Assembly (NCBI GenBank): GCA_028283765.1
Contig: JAPWJY010000008.1
Span: 1,183,001-1,247,000 of the forward strand
Length of the DNA stretch: 64,000 nucleotides
From: Parvibaculaceae bacterium
Lineage (GTDB): Bacteria; Pseudomonadota; Alphaproteobacteria; Parvibaculales; Parvibaculaceae
Direction of reading: 5' to 3'
The notes beneath the pieces are model-generated. The model saw nothing but the letters and a program-made list of their open reading frames with translations, was not told where the DNA came from and did not search any database. The position numbers and the translations under genes were made by a program. Below, piece after piece: positions 56,340 to 64,000 of this stretch (position 1 is the stretch's first letter; the number at the start of each line of letters is the position of its first letter).

Positions 56340-58430
56340 ATGAAGGGAATCGCGCAAGGTGCCGCTCCCTTTGCAGTCAATCATCAGCGTAGGCTCCCTC
56401 CCCTTGAGGCGGCCGGATCGCCCCAAGCGTTAGAAGCAGATTTGTCCAGCACGGTAGATAACGACCTCCCGGGGCAGGAGCCCGCGTCGAACAATGGCGA
56501 GGGAGGTTCCGGTGGTCCCACGGGTGGCGCAGGCGCGCCGCCGCCTGAGCGCGATGTTTCCCCTATCGCCGTCGAAGAGGAACTGAAGCGCTCCTATCTC
56601 GATTATGCGATGAGCGTGATCGTTTCGCGCGCGCTGCCCGATGCCCGCGATGGGCTCAAGCCGGTGCACCGTCGCATCCTGTTCTCGATGAACGAGAACG
56701 GTTATGACTGGAACAAGCCCTACCGCAAGTCCGCCCGTGTCGTGGGTGACGTGATCGGTAAATATCACCCGCACGGCGACCAGTCGATCTATGGGGCCCT
56801 TGCCCGCATGGTGCAGGAATTTTCGATGCGGGTGCCGTTGCTCGACGGTCAGGGCAACTTCGGCTCGGTCGACGGCGATATGCCCGCCGCCATGCGATAC
56901 ACCGAAGTGCGCATGGCCAAGGTGGCCCACGGCCTGCTCAACGACATCGACAAGAACACCGTCGATTTTCAGGACAACTACGACAATTCCGAGCGTGAAC
57001 CCACGGTTCTGCCCGCCGAATTTCCCAACCTGCTGGTCAATGGCGCGGGCGGCATCGCCGTCGGCATGGCGACCAATGTGCCGCCGCACAATCTGGGCGA
57101 GGTCATCAACGCCTGCATCGCGCTGATCGACGATCCCCAGATCACCATCGAGGCGCTCTGCGCCCATGTGCCGGGGCCGGATTTCCCGACCGGCGCCTAT
57201 ATCCTCGGGCGCTCGGGCATCCGTTCCGCCTATCTCACCGGGCGCGGCTCGGTGGTCATGCGCGGACGCGTCGACATAGAGGAAATCCGCAAGGATCGCA
57301 CAGCGCTTATTATCACCGAAATTCCCTATCAGGTGAACAAGGCGCTGATGATCGAGAAGATCGCCGATCTGGTGCGGGAGAAGCGCGTCGAGGGCATTTC
57401 CGACCTGCGCGACGAAAGCGACCGGCAGGGCATGCGCGTCGTGATCGAGCTGAAGCGCGACGCCGTGCCTGAAGTGGTGCTGAACCAGCTCTACCGCTAT
57501 TCGCCGTTGCAGACGAGCTTCGGCGTCAACATGCTGGCGCTCCATCATGGCCGCCCGGAAACGATGAACCTGAAGCAACTGCTCCGGGCCTTCACCAGCT
57601 TCCGCGAGGAGGTCGTTACCCGGCGCACCAAGTTCGAACTCGGCAAGGCGCGCGACCGGGCGCATGTTTTGGTCGGACTGGCGATCGCGGTTGCTAACAT
57701 CGACGAAATGATCGCGCTCATCCGCGGCGCGCCCGATCCCAACACGGCGCGCGAGCGCATGATGTCGCGGGCCTGGCCGGCACGCGACGTGGCCTCGCTG
57801 ATCGAGCTGATCGCCGATCCGCGCCACAAGCTCGAAGGGGACGGAACCTATTTCCTGTCCGAGGTGCAGGCGCGCGCCATTCTCGATCTGCGCTTGCAGC
57901 GCCTGACGGCGCTGGGCCGCGAGGAGGTCAGCGATGAGCTGGCAGCCCTCAAGATCCGGATCGAGGAATATCTCGCGATCCTGCACAGCCGGGAGCGCGT
58001 GCTGACGATTATTCGCGACGAACTGGTCAAGTTCCGCGACGAATTCTCAAATCCGCGCCGCACGGAAATCATCGATTCCGATTTCGAGGTCGAGGACGAG
58101 GATCTGATCCAGTCCGAGGACATGGTGGTGACGGTCAGCCATCAGGGCTACATCAAGCGCGTGCCGCTTTCGACCTACCGGGCGCAGCATCGCGGCGGCA
58201 AGGGCCGCGCGGGCATGACCACGAAGGACGAGGATTTCGTTACCCGTCTCTTCGTCGCCAACACGCACACGCCGATGCTGTTCTTCTCGTCGAACGGCAT
58301 GGTCTACAAGCTCAAGGTCTGGCGCCTGCCCGCCTCCACGCCGCAAGGGCCGCGGCAAGGCGATGATCAACCTGCTGCCGCTGGCCCAGGGCGAGATCAT
58401 CACCTCGGTGATGCCGCTGACCGAGCCTGA
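56340..58430 (+). CDS. gyrA: DNA gyrase subunit A, N-terminal part (frameshifted gene)
   Basis: From the ATG at 56340 to the break at 58347-58349 (669 in-frame codons). The first 70 residues are a low-complexity extension; a TTG at 56442 may be the real start. Then come [40 protein letters not shown], the quinolone-pocket [20 protein letters not shown] (140-159) and the active-site Tyr187 in [11 protein letters not shown]. The GyrA box QHRGGKG near the C-terminal domain marks it as GyrA rather than ParC. After [11 protein letters not shown] the family pattern ([11 protein letters not shown]) continues in another frame because GGG at 58347 holds one G too many; codons 58350-58430 of this frame are spurious. 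GyrA introduces negative supercoils with GyrB. Confidence 0.96.
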   Translation: MKGIAQGAAPFAVNHQRRLPPLEAAGSPQALEADLSSTVDNDLPGQEPASNNGEGGSGGPTGGAGAPPPERDVSPIAVEEELKRSYLDYAMSVIVSRALPDARDGLKPVHRRILFSMNENGYDWNKPYRKSARVVGDVIGKYHPHGDQSIYGALARMVQEFSMRVPLLDGQGNFGSVDGDMPAAMRYTEVRMAKVAHGLLNDIDKNTVDFQDNYDNSEREPTVLPAEFPNLLVNGAGGIAVGMATNVPPHNLGEVINACIALIDDPQITIEALCAHVPGPDFPTGAYILGRSGIRSAYLTGRGSVVMRGRVDIEEIRKDRTALIITEIPYQVNKALMIEKIADLVREKRVEGISDLRDESDRQGMRVVIELKRDAVPEVVLNQLYRYSPLQTSFGVNMLALHHGRPETMNLKQLLRAFTSFREEVVTRRTKFELGKARDRAHVLVGLAIAVANIDEMIALIRGAPDPNTARERMMSRAWPARDVASLIELIADPRHKLEGDGTYFLSEVQARAILDLRLQRLTALGREEVSDELAALKIRIEEYLAILHSRERVLTIIRDELVKFRDEFSNPRRTEIIDSDFEVEDEDLIQSEDMVVTVSHQGYIKRVPLSTYRAQHRGGKGRAGMTTKDEDFVTRLFVANTHTPMLFFSSNGMVYKLKVWRLPASTPQGPRQGDDQPAAAGPGRDHHLGDAADRA

Positions 58431-59289
58431 GGCCGACTGGGACAAGCTGCACGTCATGTTCGCGACCAAGGCCGGCACCGTGCGGCGCAACGATCTGTCG
58501 GATTTCGTGCAGATCAACCGCAACGGCAAGATCGCCATGAAGCTTGAGGATGAGGGCGACCGGATCGTCGGTGTTCAGGTCTGCACGACCGATGAGGACG
58601 TGTTGCTCACCACGGCGATGGGCCGGGCGATCCGTTTCCCGGTCACCGATGTGCGCGTCTTCTCGGGCCGCACCTCGACCGGCGTGCGCGGCATCCGGCT
58701 GGATGAGGGCGATGAGGTCATTTCCATGACCATGCTGCGCCATATCGAGGTCGCAAGCCCCGAGGCGCGGGCTTATCTCAAGCGCGCCAGCGCCATCCGC
58801 CGCGCTGAAACGGGCGAGGCCGACGAGGCCGAGGATGTGATTGTGGACGATGTGGAGGAAAGCGCGGACGAGGGCGATGAATTCGCCCTGACCTCCGAGC
58901 GCTATGTGGAGCTGAGCGCCAGCGAGCAGTTCGTGCTGACGCTGAGCGAGAACGGCTTCGGCAAGCGCACCTCCTTCTATGAATACCGGGTCTCTGGCCG
59001 TGGCGGCAAAGGCATCATCGCCATGGGCATGTCGGAAAAGGTCGGCAAGCTCGTGGCGTCCTTCCCTGTCGAGGCGCAGGACCAGATTATGCTGGTCACC
59101 GATGGTGGACAGTTGATCCGCTGCCCGGTCGAGGGCATCGGCATCAAGGGCCGTGCCACACAGGGTGTGATCGTGTTCCGCACAGCCGAGGACGAGCATG
59201 TCGTCTCTGTCGAACATATCGATGAGGTCGGCGACGAGGACGAGACCGGGGACGAGGGCGAGGATCACGGGGACGGAGGCGAGGCATAA
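58348..59289 (+). CDS. gyrA: DNA gyrase subunit A, C-terminal part (frameshifted gene)
   Basis: Continues [20 protein letters not shown] and carries the rest of the beta-pinwheel domain: [60 protein letters not shown] and [20 protein letters not shown], ending with an acidic tail ([19 protein letters not shown]). An acidic insert around [20 protein letters not shown] is also normal for alphaproteobacteria. Joined with the first part it gives 982 residues. As written, it would need internal initiation (ATG at 58363). Stop TAA overlaps the coaD start (TAATG). Confidence 0.95.
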   Translation, partial: GRGKAMINLLPLAQGEIITSVMPLTEPEADWDKLHVMFATKAGTVRRNDLSDFVQINRNGKIAMKLEDEGDRIVGVQVCTTDEDVLLTTAMGRAIRFPVTDVRVFSGRTSTGVRGIRLDEGDEVISMTMLRHIEVASPEARAYLKRASAIRRAETGEADEAEDVIVDDVEESADEGDEFALTSERYVELSASEQFVLTLSENGFGKRTSFYEYRVSGRGGKGIIAMGMSEKVGKLVASFPVEAQDQIMLVTDGGQLIRCPVEGIGIKGRATQGVIVFRTAEDEHVVSVEHIDEVGDEDETGDEGEDHGDGGEA

Positions 59290-59798
59290 TGGCGCGCGTC
59301 GGTCTCTATCCTGGCACCTTTGATCCCATCACCAACGGGCATGTCGATGTCATCCGCCGCTCCCTGCGGCTGGTCGATCATCTGATCGTCGGCATCGGCA
59401 TCAATGCCAGCAAGGCGCCGATGCTTTCCTTCGAGGAGCGCAAGGCGCTGATCGAGGGGGAGGCAGCGGTCATCACCCGTGCCACCGGCGGCAAGGTGAG
59501 CGTGGAGAGTTTCGAGGGCCTGCTGGTGCAGGTGGCGGCGAAGCTCGGCGCTTCGGTGATCATCCGGGGCTTGCGCGGTTCGGTCGATTATGAATATGAA
59601 GCGCAGATGGTCGGCATGAACCGGGTTATGAACCCGGACATCGAGACCGTCTTTCTGGCCGCCTCGCCGGAAACGCAGTTCGTCTCCTCCACGCTTGTTC
59701 GCCAGATCGCGGGCATGGGCGGCGACATCGGGCCGTTCGTGCCGAAGGCGGTCGCGGCGAAAATCACGGCGCGTGTGGCGGAAAACAAGGCCAGATAA
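59289..59798 (+). CDS. coaD: Phosphopantetheine adenylyltransferase
   Basis: 169 residues. The nucleotidyltransferase HIGH-type motif is YPGTFDPITNGHVDVIRRSL (about 7-26), GLRGSVDYEYEAQMVGMNRV follows (about 95-114) and SSTLVRQIAGMGGDIGPFVP closes the family pattern. It adenylates 4'-phosphopantetheine, the penultimate step of coenzyme A synthesis. Its ATG shares bases with the gyrA stop (TAATG), so translation is coupled. This gyrA-coaD order is common in alphaproteobacteria. Confidence 0.96.
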   Translation: MARVGLYPGTFDPITNGHVDVIRRSLRLVDHLIVGIGINASKAPMLSFEERKALIEGEAAVITRATGGKVSVESFEGLLVQVAAKLGASVIIRGLRGSVDYEYEAQMVGMNRVMNPDIETVFLAASPETQFVSSTLVRQIAGMGGDIGPFVPKAVAAKITARVAENKAR

Positions 59799-59863
59799 GA
59801 ATCTGGATTTGTGTCCGGTATGGATTTGCCCAAAGCGGGCTGCGGGAATTCAAGGGAGAAAAC

Positions 59864-60442
59864 ATGCGGAATTTATTGATGGCCGCCCTGTCGGCTGTTC
59901 TGCTCTTTGCGGCTGTACCCGCCGCCCTTGCGGCGGACCCGGCACCGGGCGCGGTGAAGATCACCGATCCGGAAAACACGATCTACCTCGACCTGAAGGA
60001 CGGGCATCGCGTCATCATCAAGCTGCTGCCGAATGTGGCGCCCCAGACGGTGGGCCGCATCAAGAAGCTGACGCGGGAAGGCTTTTATAACGGGATCATT
60101 TTCCATCGCGTGATCCCCGATTTCATGGCCCAGACCGGCGATCCGACGGGTACCGGCATGGGCGGTTCCGATTATGCCGATCTGCCGGCCGAGTTCAGCT
60201 CTGTGCCTTTCGAGCGCGGCACGCTTGGCCTTGCCCGCGCCGAGAGCCCGAACAGCGGCAACAGCCAGTTCTTCATCTGCTTTAAAGATTCATCGTTCCT
60301 GAACGGAAATTACACAGTGTTCGGCCAGGTTATCTCCGGCATGGAATATGTCGATCAGATCGCGCCCGGCGAGCCACCCGCAAACCCTGACAAGATCGTC
60401 CGCATGCAGGTTGCCGCCGATGCCGACAAGGCCAAGCAATAA
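59864..60442 (+). CDS. Peptidyl-prolyl cis-trans isomerase (cyclophilin), exported
   Basis: 192 residues with a signal peptide (MRNLLMAALSAVLLFAAVPAALA). Cyclophilin core: GRIKKLTREGFYNGIIFHRVIPDFMAQTGDPTG (about 67-99, with the catalytic Arg and Phe), LGLARAESPNSGNSQFFICF (about 125-144) and YTVFGQVISGMEYVDQI. It should catalyse proline isomerisation in the periplasm. AAGGGAGAAAAC precedes the ATG. It is a tandem paralogue of the next gene. Confidence 0.92.
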   Translation: MRNLLMAALSAVLLFAAVPAALAADPAPGAVKITDPENTIYLDLKDGHRVIIKLLPNVAPQTVGRIKKLTREGFYNGIIFHRVIPDFMAQTGDPTGTGMGGSDYADLPAEFSSVPFERGTLGLARAESPNSGNSQFFICFKDSSFLNGNYTVFGQVISGMEYVDQIAPGEPPANPDKIVRMQVAADADKAKQ

Positions 60443-60480
60443 CGGCGAAACACCGCCAGTAAACGGAAATGAGAGACATC

Positions 60481-60957
60481 ATGGCTGATATCAAAGACCC
60501 GGAAAACACGCTGATCATGGACCTGACCCATGGTGAAGTGGTCATCGAGCTGCGACCCGATCTCGCCCCCAACCATGTGGCGCGGATCAAGGAACTGGCG
60601 CGCGAAGGCTTTTACGATGGCATCGTTTTCCATCGCGTGATTGAAGGCTTCATGGCGCAGGGCGGCGACCCGACGGGCACCGGCATGGGTGGTTCGGGCA
60701 AGCATCTCGCGGCTGAATTCTCCCGTGAGCCCCATGTCCGCGGCACCTGTTCGATGGCCCGGGCGCAGAACCCCAACAGCGCCGACAGCCAGTTCTTCAT
60801 CTGCTTTGGCGATGCGCGCTTCCTCGACAATCAGTATACGGTCTGGGGCAAGGTGATCTCCGGCATGGAGTTCGTTGACAAGATCAAGCGCGGCGAGCCT
60901 GTGCAGAACCCCGACAAGATCGTGAAGCTGCGCGTTGCCGCTGATGCGGCGGCCTGA
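60481..60957 (+). CDS. ppiB: Peptidyl-prolyl cis-trans isomerase (cyclophilin), cytoplasmic
   Basis: 158 residues from the ATG at 60481 ([20 protein letters not shown]); an ATG at 60469 is possible. No signal peptide. The core reads [53 protein letters not shown] and [17 protein letters not shown], very close to the exported paralogue upstream. It is a general cytosolic folding isomerase. The pair precedes queA-tgt in a fixed alphaproteobacterial order. Confidence 0.93.
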   Translation: MADIKDPENTLIMDLTHGEVVIELRPDLAPNHVARIKELAREGFYDGIVFHRVIEGFMAQGGDPTGTGMGGSGKHLAAEFSREPHVRGTCSMARAQNPNSADSQFFICFGDARFLDNQYTVWGKVISGMEFVDKIKRGEPVQNPDKIVKLRVAADAAA

Positions 60958-60983
60958 ACGGCCCGTGTTTGAACGAACAAGAC

Positions 60984-62042
60984 ATGCGCGTCGACGAGTT
61001 TGATTTCGACCTGCCTGACGAGTTGATTGCGCTGCGTCCCGCCAGCCCGCGGGATGCGGCGCAACTGCTTGTGGTGGGCCCCGATGAGGGCCTTTTGACG
61101 GATCGCAGGGTGAGCGATCTGCCGGATTATCTGCGCCCGGGCGACGTGCTGGTTTTCAACGACACGAAAGTTATCCCCGCCCGGCTTCACGGCTTGCGCA
61201 GGCGGGGCGAGGCCGAGGCGCGCATCGAGGTGATGCTGCACAAACGCGAGGGGTTGGACCTCTGGCGGGCTTTTCTGCGCCCGGCGAAAAAGGTGCTGGT
61301 CGGCGAGCGGCTTCATTTCCCAGGCGGGCTCAGTGCCGAACGCATCGCGGCGGGTGAAGGCGGCGAGGCCGTGCTGCGCTTCGACCGTGGGGGCTATGAT
61401 CTCGATCAGGCGATTGCGCTTGCAGGTGAAATGCCGTTGCCGCCCTATATCGCGCGCAAGCGGGCGACCGATGAGGCCGATTTCAGCGATTATCAGACGC
61501 TTTATGCCGCCGAGCCCGGCGCTGTGGCTGCGCCCACGGCGGGGCTTCATTTCACGGCTGCCCTGATGGCGGCGCTCGAAGCGCGCGGCGTGCGCATGGT
61601 GCGTCTCACGCTCCATGTCGGCGCGGGCACCTTTCTGCCGGTCACGGCGGATGACACCGACGATCACACCATGCACGCGGAATGGGGCGAGATCACCGAA
61701 GCCGAAGCCGCCACGATCAATGAGGCGCGGGCTGCGGGCGGGCGTATTGTCGCGGTTGGCACCACCTCCCTGCGCCTGCTTGAATCCGCCGCCAGCGCGC
61801 AGGGCGTCGTCGAGCCGTTCCGGGGCGATACGGCCATTTTCATCATGCCCGGATACAGGTTTCGCGCGGTGGACATATTGATGACGAATTTCCATCTGCC
61901 GCGCTCTACCCTTTTCATGCTTGTGTCGGCGTTGCGCTCGCTTGATGAGATGAAGCAGGTCTATGCCCATGCTGTGGCTCAAGGCTATCGCTTCTATTCC
62001 TATGGCGACGCCAGCCTGATCTACCGGAGAGAAACGGCATGA
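60984..62042 (+). CDS. queA: S-adenosylmethionine:tRNA ribosyltransferase-isomerase
   Basis: 352 residues from the ATG at 60984 ([20 protein letters not shown]); a TTG at 60969 would add five residues. Family motifs are [18 protein letters not shown] (about 52-69), [25 protein letters not shown] (about 150-174), [20 protein letters not shown] and [17 protein letters not shown] near the end. It transfers and isomerises the ribosyl part of SAM onto 7-aminomethyl-7-deazaguanine in tRNA, giving epoxyqueuosine. Its stop overlaps the tgt start (ATGA). Confidence 0.96.
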   Translation: MRVDEFDFDLPDELIALRPASPRDAAQLLVVGPDEGLLTDRRVSDLPDYLRPGDVLVFNDTKVIPARLHGLRRRGEAEARIEVMLHKREGLDLWRAFLRPAKKVLVGERLHFPGGLSAERIAAGEGGEAVLRFDRGGYDLDQAIALAGEMPLPPYIARKRATDEADFSDYQTLYAAEPGAVAAPTAGLHFTAALMAALEARGVRMVRLTLHVGAGTFLPVTADDTDDHTMHAEWGEITEAEAATINEARAAGGRIVAVGTTSLRLLESAASAQGVVEPFRGDTAIFIMPGYRFRAVDILMTNFHLPRSTLFMLVSALRSLDEMKQVYAHAVAQGYRFYSYGDASLIYRRETA

Positions 62043-63178
62043 GCGCGTTTTCGTTCGATCTGCACGCCACCGATGGCCGCGCCCGCACCGGCGTCATCCA
62101 TACGCCCCGGGGCGACATCCGCACGCCGGCCTTCATGCCTGTGGGCACGGCGGGCACGGTGAAGGCGATGTATTCCGGCCAGGTGCGCGAGGCCGGCGCG
62201 GACATCATTCTGGGCAACACCTATCATCTGATGCTGCGCCCCGGCGCGGAGCAGGTGCATGAACTGGGCGGCCTTCACACTTTCGCCAACTGGCCGCACC
62301 CGATCCTCACGGATTCCGGCGGCTTTCAGGTCATGTCGCTTTCGAGGCTGCGCCGGATGAGCGAGCAGGGCGTGACCTTCCAGTCGCATATTGATGGCTC
62401 CCGGCATTTTCTCAGCCCTGAACGCTCGATCGAGATCCAGTGCCTGCTGGGATCCGACATCCAGATGCAGCTCGATGAATGCACGCCCTTTCCGGCCACC
62501 GAGCAGGAGGCGGAAGTGTCCATGCGGCTTTCGCTGCGCTGGGCAAAGCGCTCGAAGGATGCCTTCGAGACCCAGCCACACCGCACGCCGGGCATGGCGC
62601 TGTTCGGCATCGTGCAGGGCAGCGTCAGCGAGCGGCTGAGGGCGGAGTCGGCAAAGGGGCTGATCGACATCGGCTTCGACGGTTATTCCATCGGCGGGCT
62701 GGCCGTGGGCGAGGGGCAGGCCGAAATGCTGCGCGTGCTCGATTTCACCACGCCGGTGCTGCCCATGGACCGGCCCCGCTATCTGATGGGGGTGGGCACG
62801 CCCGACGATCTGGTCGAGTCCGTGGCGCGCGGCGTCGATATGTTCGACTGCGTGATGCCGACCCGCTCGGGCCGCCACGGTCAGGCCTTTACGCGCTATG
62901 GCCGGGTGAACTTCAAGAATGCCCGTCACGCCGCCGATCCGCGCCCGCTGGATGCGCAGAGCGCCTGTCCCGCCGCCCGCGACTATTCCCGGGCCTATCT
63001 GCACCATCTGGTGCGCTGCGAGGAGATGCTGGGGGCGATGCTGGTGAGCTGGATCAATATCCACTATTACCAGACCCTGATGGCGGAGATGCGGGCCGCC
63101 ATCGCGGCGGGTGCGTTCGCTGCATTCCGGGAAAAATTCAAGGCGGATCAGGCGCGTGGAGATATTGATCCTCTTTGA
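62039..63178 (+). CDS. tgt: Queuine tRNA-ribosyltransferase (tRNA-guanine transglycosylase)
   Basis: 379 residues. General acid/base Asp92 in [16 protein letters not shown] and nucleophile Asp270 in [20 protein letters not shown] are intact, as are [11 protein letters not shown] and [12 protein letters not shown]. It exchanges guanine-34 for preQ1 in the wobble position of GUN tRNAs. Odd point: the zinc module normally C-x-C-x2-C plus a distant His reads S308-A-C310-P-A-A313 in [20 protein letters not shown], and the His position in the [10 protein letters not shown] stretch is Ile339. Only one of four ligands remains by eye alignment. Whether this lineage dispenses with zinc is unclear. Confidence 0.95.
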   Translation: MSAFSFDLHATDGRARTGVIHTPRGDIRTPAFMPVGTAGTVKAMYSGQVREAGADIILGNTYHLMLRPGAEQVHELGGLHTFANWPHPILTDSGGFQVMSLSRLRRMSEQGVTFQSHIDGSRHFLSPERSIEIQCLLGSDIQMQLDECTPFPATEQEAEVSMRLSLRWAKRSKDAFETQPHRTPGMALFGIVQGSVSERLRAESAKGLIDIGFDGYSIGGLAVGEGQAEMLRVLDFTTPVLPMDRPRYLMGVGTPDDLVESVARGVDMFDCVMPTRSGRHGQAFTRYGRVNFKNARHAADPRPLDAQSACPAARDYSRAYLHHLVRCEEMLGAMLVSWINIHYYQTLMAEMRAAIAAGAFAAFREKFKADQARGDIDPL

Positions 63179-63190
63179 GCACGCGACCGG

Positions 63191-63219
63191 TTGACCATAT
63201 CCCGCTGCGTCCGTATGGT
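63191..63219 (+). promoter_or_regulatory. Promoter of tRNA-Lys
   Basis: TTGACC (5 of 6) at 63191-63196, a 17-nt spacer and TATGGT (4 of 6) at 63214-63219, about 50 nt upstream of the tRNA. Confidence 0.6.
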
Positions 63220-63269
63220 CCGCCAACTTTGTGAGGACGGGCCGTTTCCGGCTCTGCCGATTCCTCCAG

Positions 63270-63345
63270 GGGCCCATAGCTCAGCCGGTAGAGCAACTGA
63301 CTTTTAATCAGTAGGTCCCGCGTTCGAACCGCGGTGGGCTCACCA
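63270..63345 (+). tRNA. tRNA-Lys (anticodon TTT)
   Basis: 76 nt with acceptor GGGCCCA / TGGGCTC, anticodon stem CTGAC-TTTTAAT-... giving anticodon TTT, T-arm CGCGG-pairing CCGCG around TTCGAAC, discriminator A and encoded CCA (63343-63345). The sequence to its right leaves the conserved core and enters a CRISPR-like remnant, and tRNA 3' ends are common integration sites. Confidence 0.97.
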
Positions 63346-63415
63346 ACCTAACAGGTTGATTTTAAAAGATAATTTCTGTTCTCGGGGAAGAATAAAAGGG
63401 GAACAAAAGGGCTTC

Positions 63416-63449
63416 GTTCAACTGTAAAAAGAGTTGAACGTTCAACTCT
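63416..63449. repeat. Palindrome cluster of GTTCAACT / AGTTGAAC
   Basis: A perfect 20-bp palindrome made of AGAGTTGAAC and GTTCAACT-CT halves lies at 63430-63449. A further GTTCAACT at 63416-63423 can pair with the same AGTTGAAC (63432-63439), so two mutually exclusive hairpins are possible. A T-rich stretch follows at about 63459-63470. Confidence 0.8.
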
Positions 63450-63605
63450 GAATGCCAGTTTGTTCTTTTTGACGGGGGGTTTCACGGAATTTCAGAAAAT
63501 AGTCGATCCCGGCGCTGAAAGGCTGGAATGACATTGAATATTCAGGATTCCGGTTCATAGGCGCAGGATCGCGGTAATATGGAACTCTGGTGAGCGCCTC
63601 TTCTT

Positions 63606-63636
63606 GGAATTAATCCCCGTAGGTACGGGGGAGCCC
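63606..63636 (-). CRISPR. Single CRISPR-type repeat (type I-E-like), no array visible
   Basis: On the reverse strand the core CCCCGTACCTACGGGG is flanked by GGGCTC on the left and ATTAATTCC on the right. The 16-nt core with its 7-bp stem matches the type I-E pattern exactly in length and position (E. coli: CCCCGCGCCAGCGGGG, followed by ATAAACCG). Only one clear copy is present within the window. It lies 82 bp beyond the end of a Cas3 fragment, which supports a CRISPR origin rather than chance. Confidence 0.55.
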
Positions 63637-63718
63637 ATGGCGGCCTGAGCCGGGCGGGGCGTGCGGCCTTCAGCACCGCATCAAGCAGGGGGACCAGACC
63701 TTTGTGCTTCTTGCCGGA

Positions 63719-64000
63719 TCAGTCGAACACCCGGTCAAGCCCCATCGCATCGACGAACAAGCTGTAGCTTTTCGGTCTGTCCCTGTCGCGATAGACATTC
63801 CCCGGGTGCATGAGGTTGACCACGGGGCCGACATGGCCTGCCACGAGCTTGCCTATGTCGCTGAAGGATGCGCCCTCTTCAAGCGCCCGCTTGTTGTTGA
63901 AGCCCACGTTCGCCTTGCCCGCATCGTGGATCGCGGCAAGGAGAGAGAGCCGGGCTTTCATGACGGGCGTAAGCTCCTTCAGGCCTGCAAGCTGCGCCAG
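63719..64000 (-). CDS. cas3: Cas3 HD-domain fragment (3' truncated; 5' end outside window)
   Basis: 93 residues open to the right edge and ending at a TGA at 63719. The reading LAQLAGLKELTPVMKARLSL leads into LLAAIHDAGKANVGFNNKRA, the HD motif of the Cas3 nuclease (HD-x-GK-x-N/T-x-x-F), followed by KLVAGHVGPVVNLMHPGNVY. In Cas3 the HD domain is followed by hundreds more HD and helicase residues; here the frame stops about 70 residues after the HD pair. A CRISPR-type repeat follows 82 bp later. The likely meaning is a deletion remnant, or a stand-alone short HD protein; a frameshift at the end cannot be excluded. Its upstream part must be read beyond the window. Confidence 0.6.
   Translation of the reverse strand: MAQLAGLKELTPVMKARLSLLAAIHDAGKANVGFNNKRALEEGASFSDIGKLVAGHVGPVVNLMHPGNVYRDRDRPKSYSLFVDAMGLDRVFD

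Larger units (their letters stand above)
63346..63718. other. Gene-free stretch with palindromes and a CRISPR-like repeat
   Basis: About 370 bp downstream of tRNA-Lys without a supported gene; the first half is much lower in GC than the window. It holds the GTTCAACT palindrome cluster (63416-63449) and one CRISPR-type repeat (63606-63636). No integrase gene or second copy of the tRNA 3' end is visible before the window ends. Confidence 0.6.

Noticed and set aside
63545-63575. A second, degenerate CRISPR repeat about 32 nt from the clear one (GATCCTGCGCCTATGAACCG)
   Set aside because: Spacing is suggestive, but the stem is not conserved and the similarity is no better than chance.
63270-63720. 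Integrated phage or genomic island at tRNA-Lys
   Set aside because: No integrase and no second copy of the tRNA 3' end are visible before the window stops; the idea needs sequence to the right.

Overview
This GC-rich window carries a chromosomal segment of an alphaproteobacterium. The evidence is the gene orders (gyrA-coaD-two cyclophilins-queA-tgt; yajC / secD-secF-Mth938-squalene-synthase-like), a GTTC-N7-GTTC type LexA box between uvrA and ssb, the short (type 2) ArgC, and a class I PHA synthase. I cannot name the order or genus. Nearly all of it is ordinary core genome. The exceptions are a few accessory spots and the extreme right end, where a truncated CRISPR-Cas remnant begins.

Layout. 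1-2.3 kb: the 5' part of icd (leftwards), trmJ, and rpsD with a strong promoter and structured leader. 2.4-9.6 kb: a HIT protein, an MFS transporter and CoA-transferase pair, a second MFS, murI, metY and a CoA-binding protein. 9.8-13.3 kb: a hotdog thioesterase, rplM-rpsI, argC and an EamA exporter. 13.4-15.2 kb: phaC, split by an 8-bp tandem duplication. 15.4-21.9 kb: a lipoprotein, an aminotransferase-hom-glpX cluster, recJ and tRNA-Glu. 22-29 kb: a MipA-like outer-membrane protein, a membrane LytTR regulator, two very small genes in an otherwise open stretch, then exbB-exbD-tonB and a PepSY membrane protein. 29.1-32.2 kb: a complete basic-amino-acid ABC importer. 32.3-35.0 kb: an HMG-CoA-synthase-like/DUF35 fusion with a thiolase. 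35.1-37.7 kb: an AlgI/AlgJ-like acylation pair. 37.6-40.7 kb (leftwards): DUF6285, a phosphotransferase, a VanX-type dipeptidase and a DUF815 ATPase. 41-47 kb: yajC-secD-secF with two homologues of mitochondrial complex I assembly factors, then a DUF4153 membrane protein. 47-54.6 kb (leftwards): trmFO (frameshifted), two tandem amidases and uvrA. 54.8-63.3 kb: ssb, a PP2C-like protein, gyrA (frameshifted), coaD, two cyclophilins, queA, tgt and tRNA-Lys. 63.4-64 kb: a palindrome cluster, one type I-E-like CRISPR repeat and the C-terminal end of a Cas3 HD-domain fragment.

Three genes are interrupted: phaC (8-bp tandem duplication), trmFO (one extra base) and gyrA (one extra G in GGG). GyrA is essential, so at least that break is most simply a sequencing or assembly error, and the other two should be read with that in mind. 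The phaC lesion is a precise repeat whose removal restores a protein of the expected size, so it could also be a real slippage allele.

The items I would look at first are these. (i) The HMGCS-like/DUF35 fusion appears to lack the catalytic Cys and His of its family and the zinc ligands of DUF35, yet sits beside an intact thiolase. (ii) The CRISPR repeat and cas3 remnant lie downstream of tRNA-Lys. (iii) The phaC duplication. (iv) A 38-residue four-cysteine peptide. (v) A Tgt lacking three of four zinc ligands. (vi) A GyrA quinolone-pocket sequence with Gln and Gly at the positions of E. coli Ser83 and Asp87.
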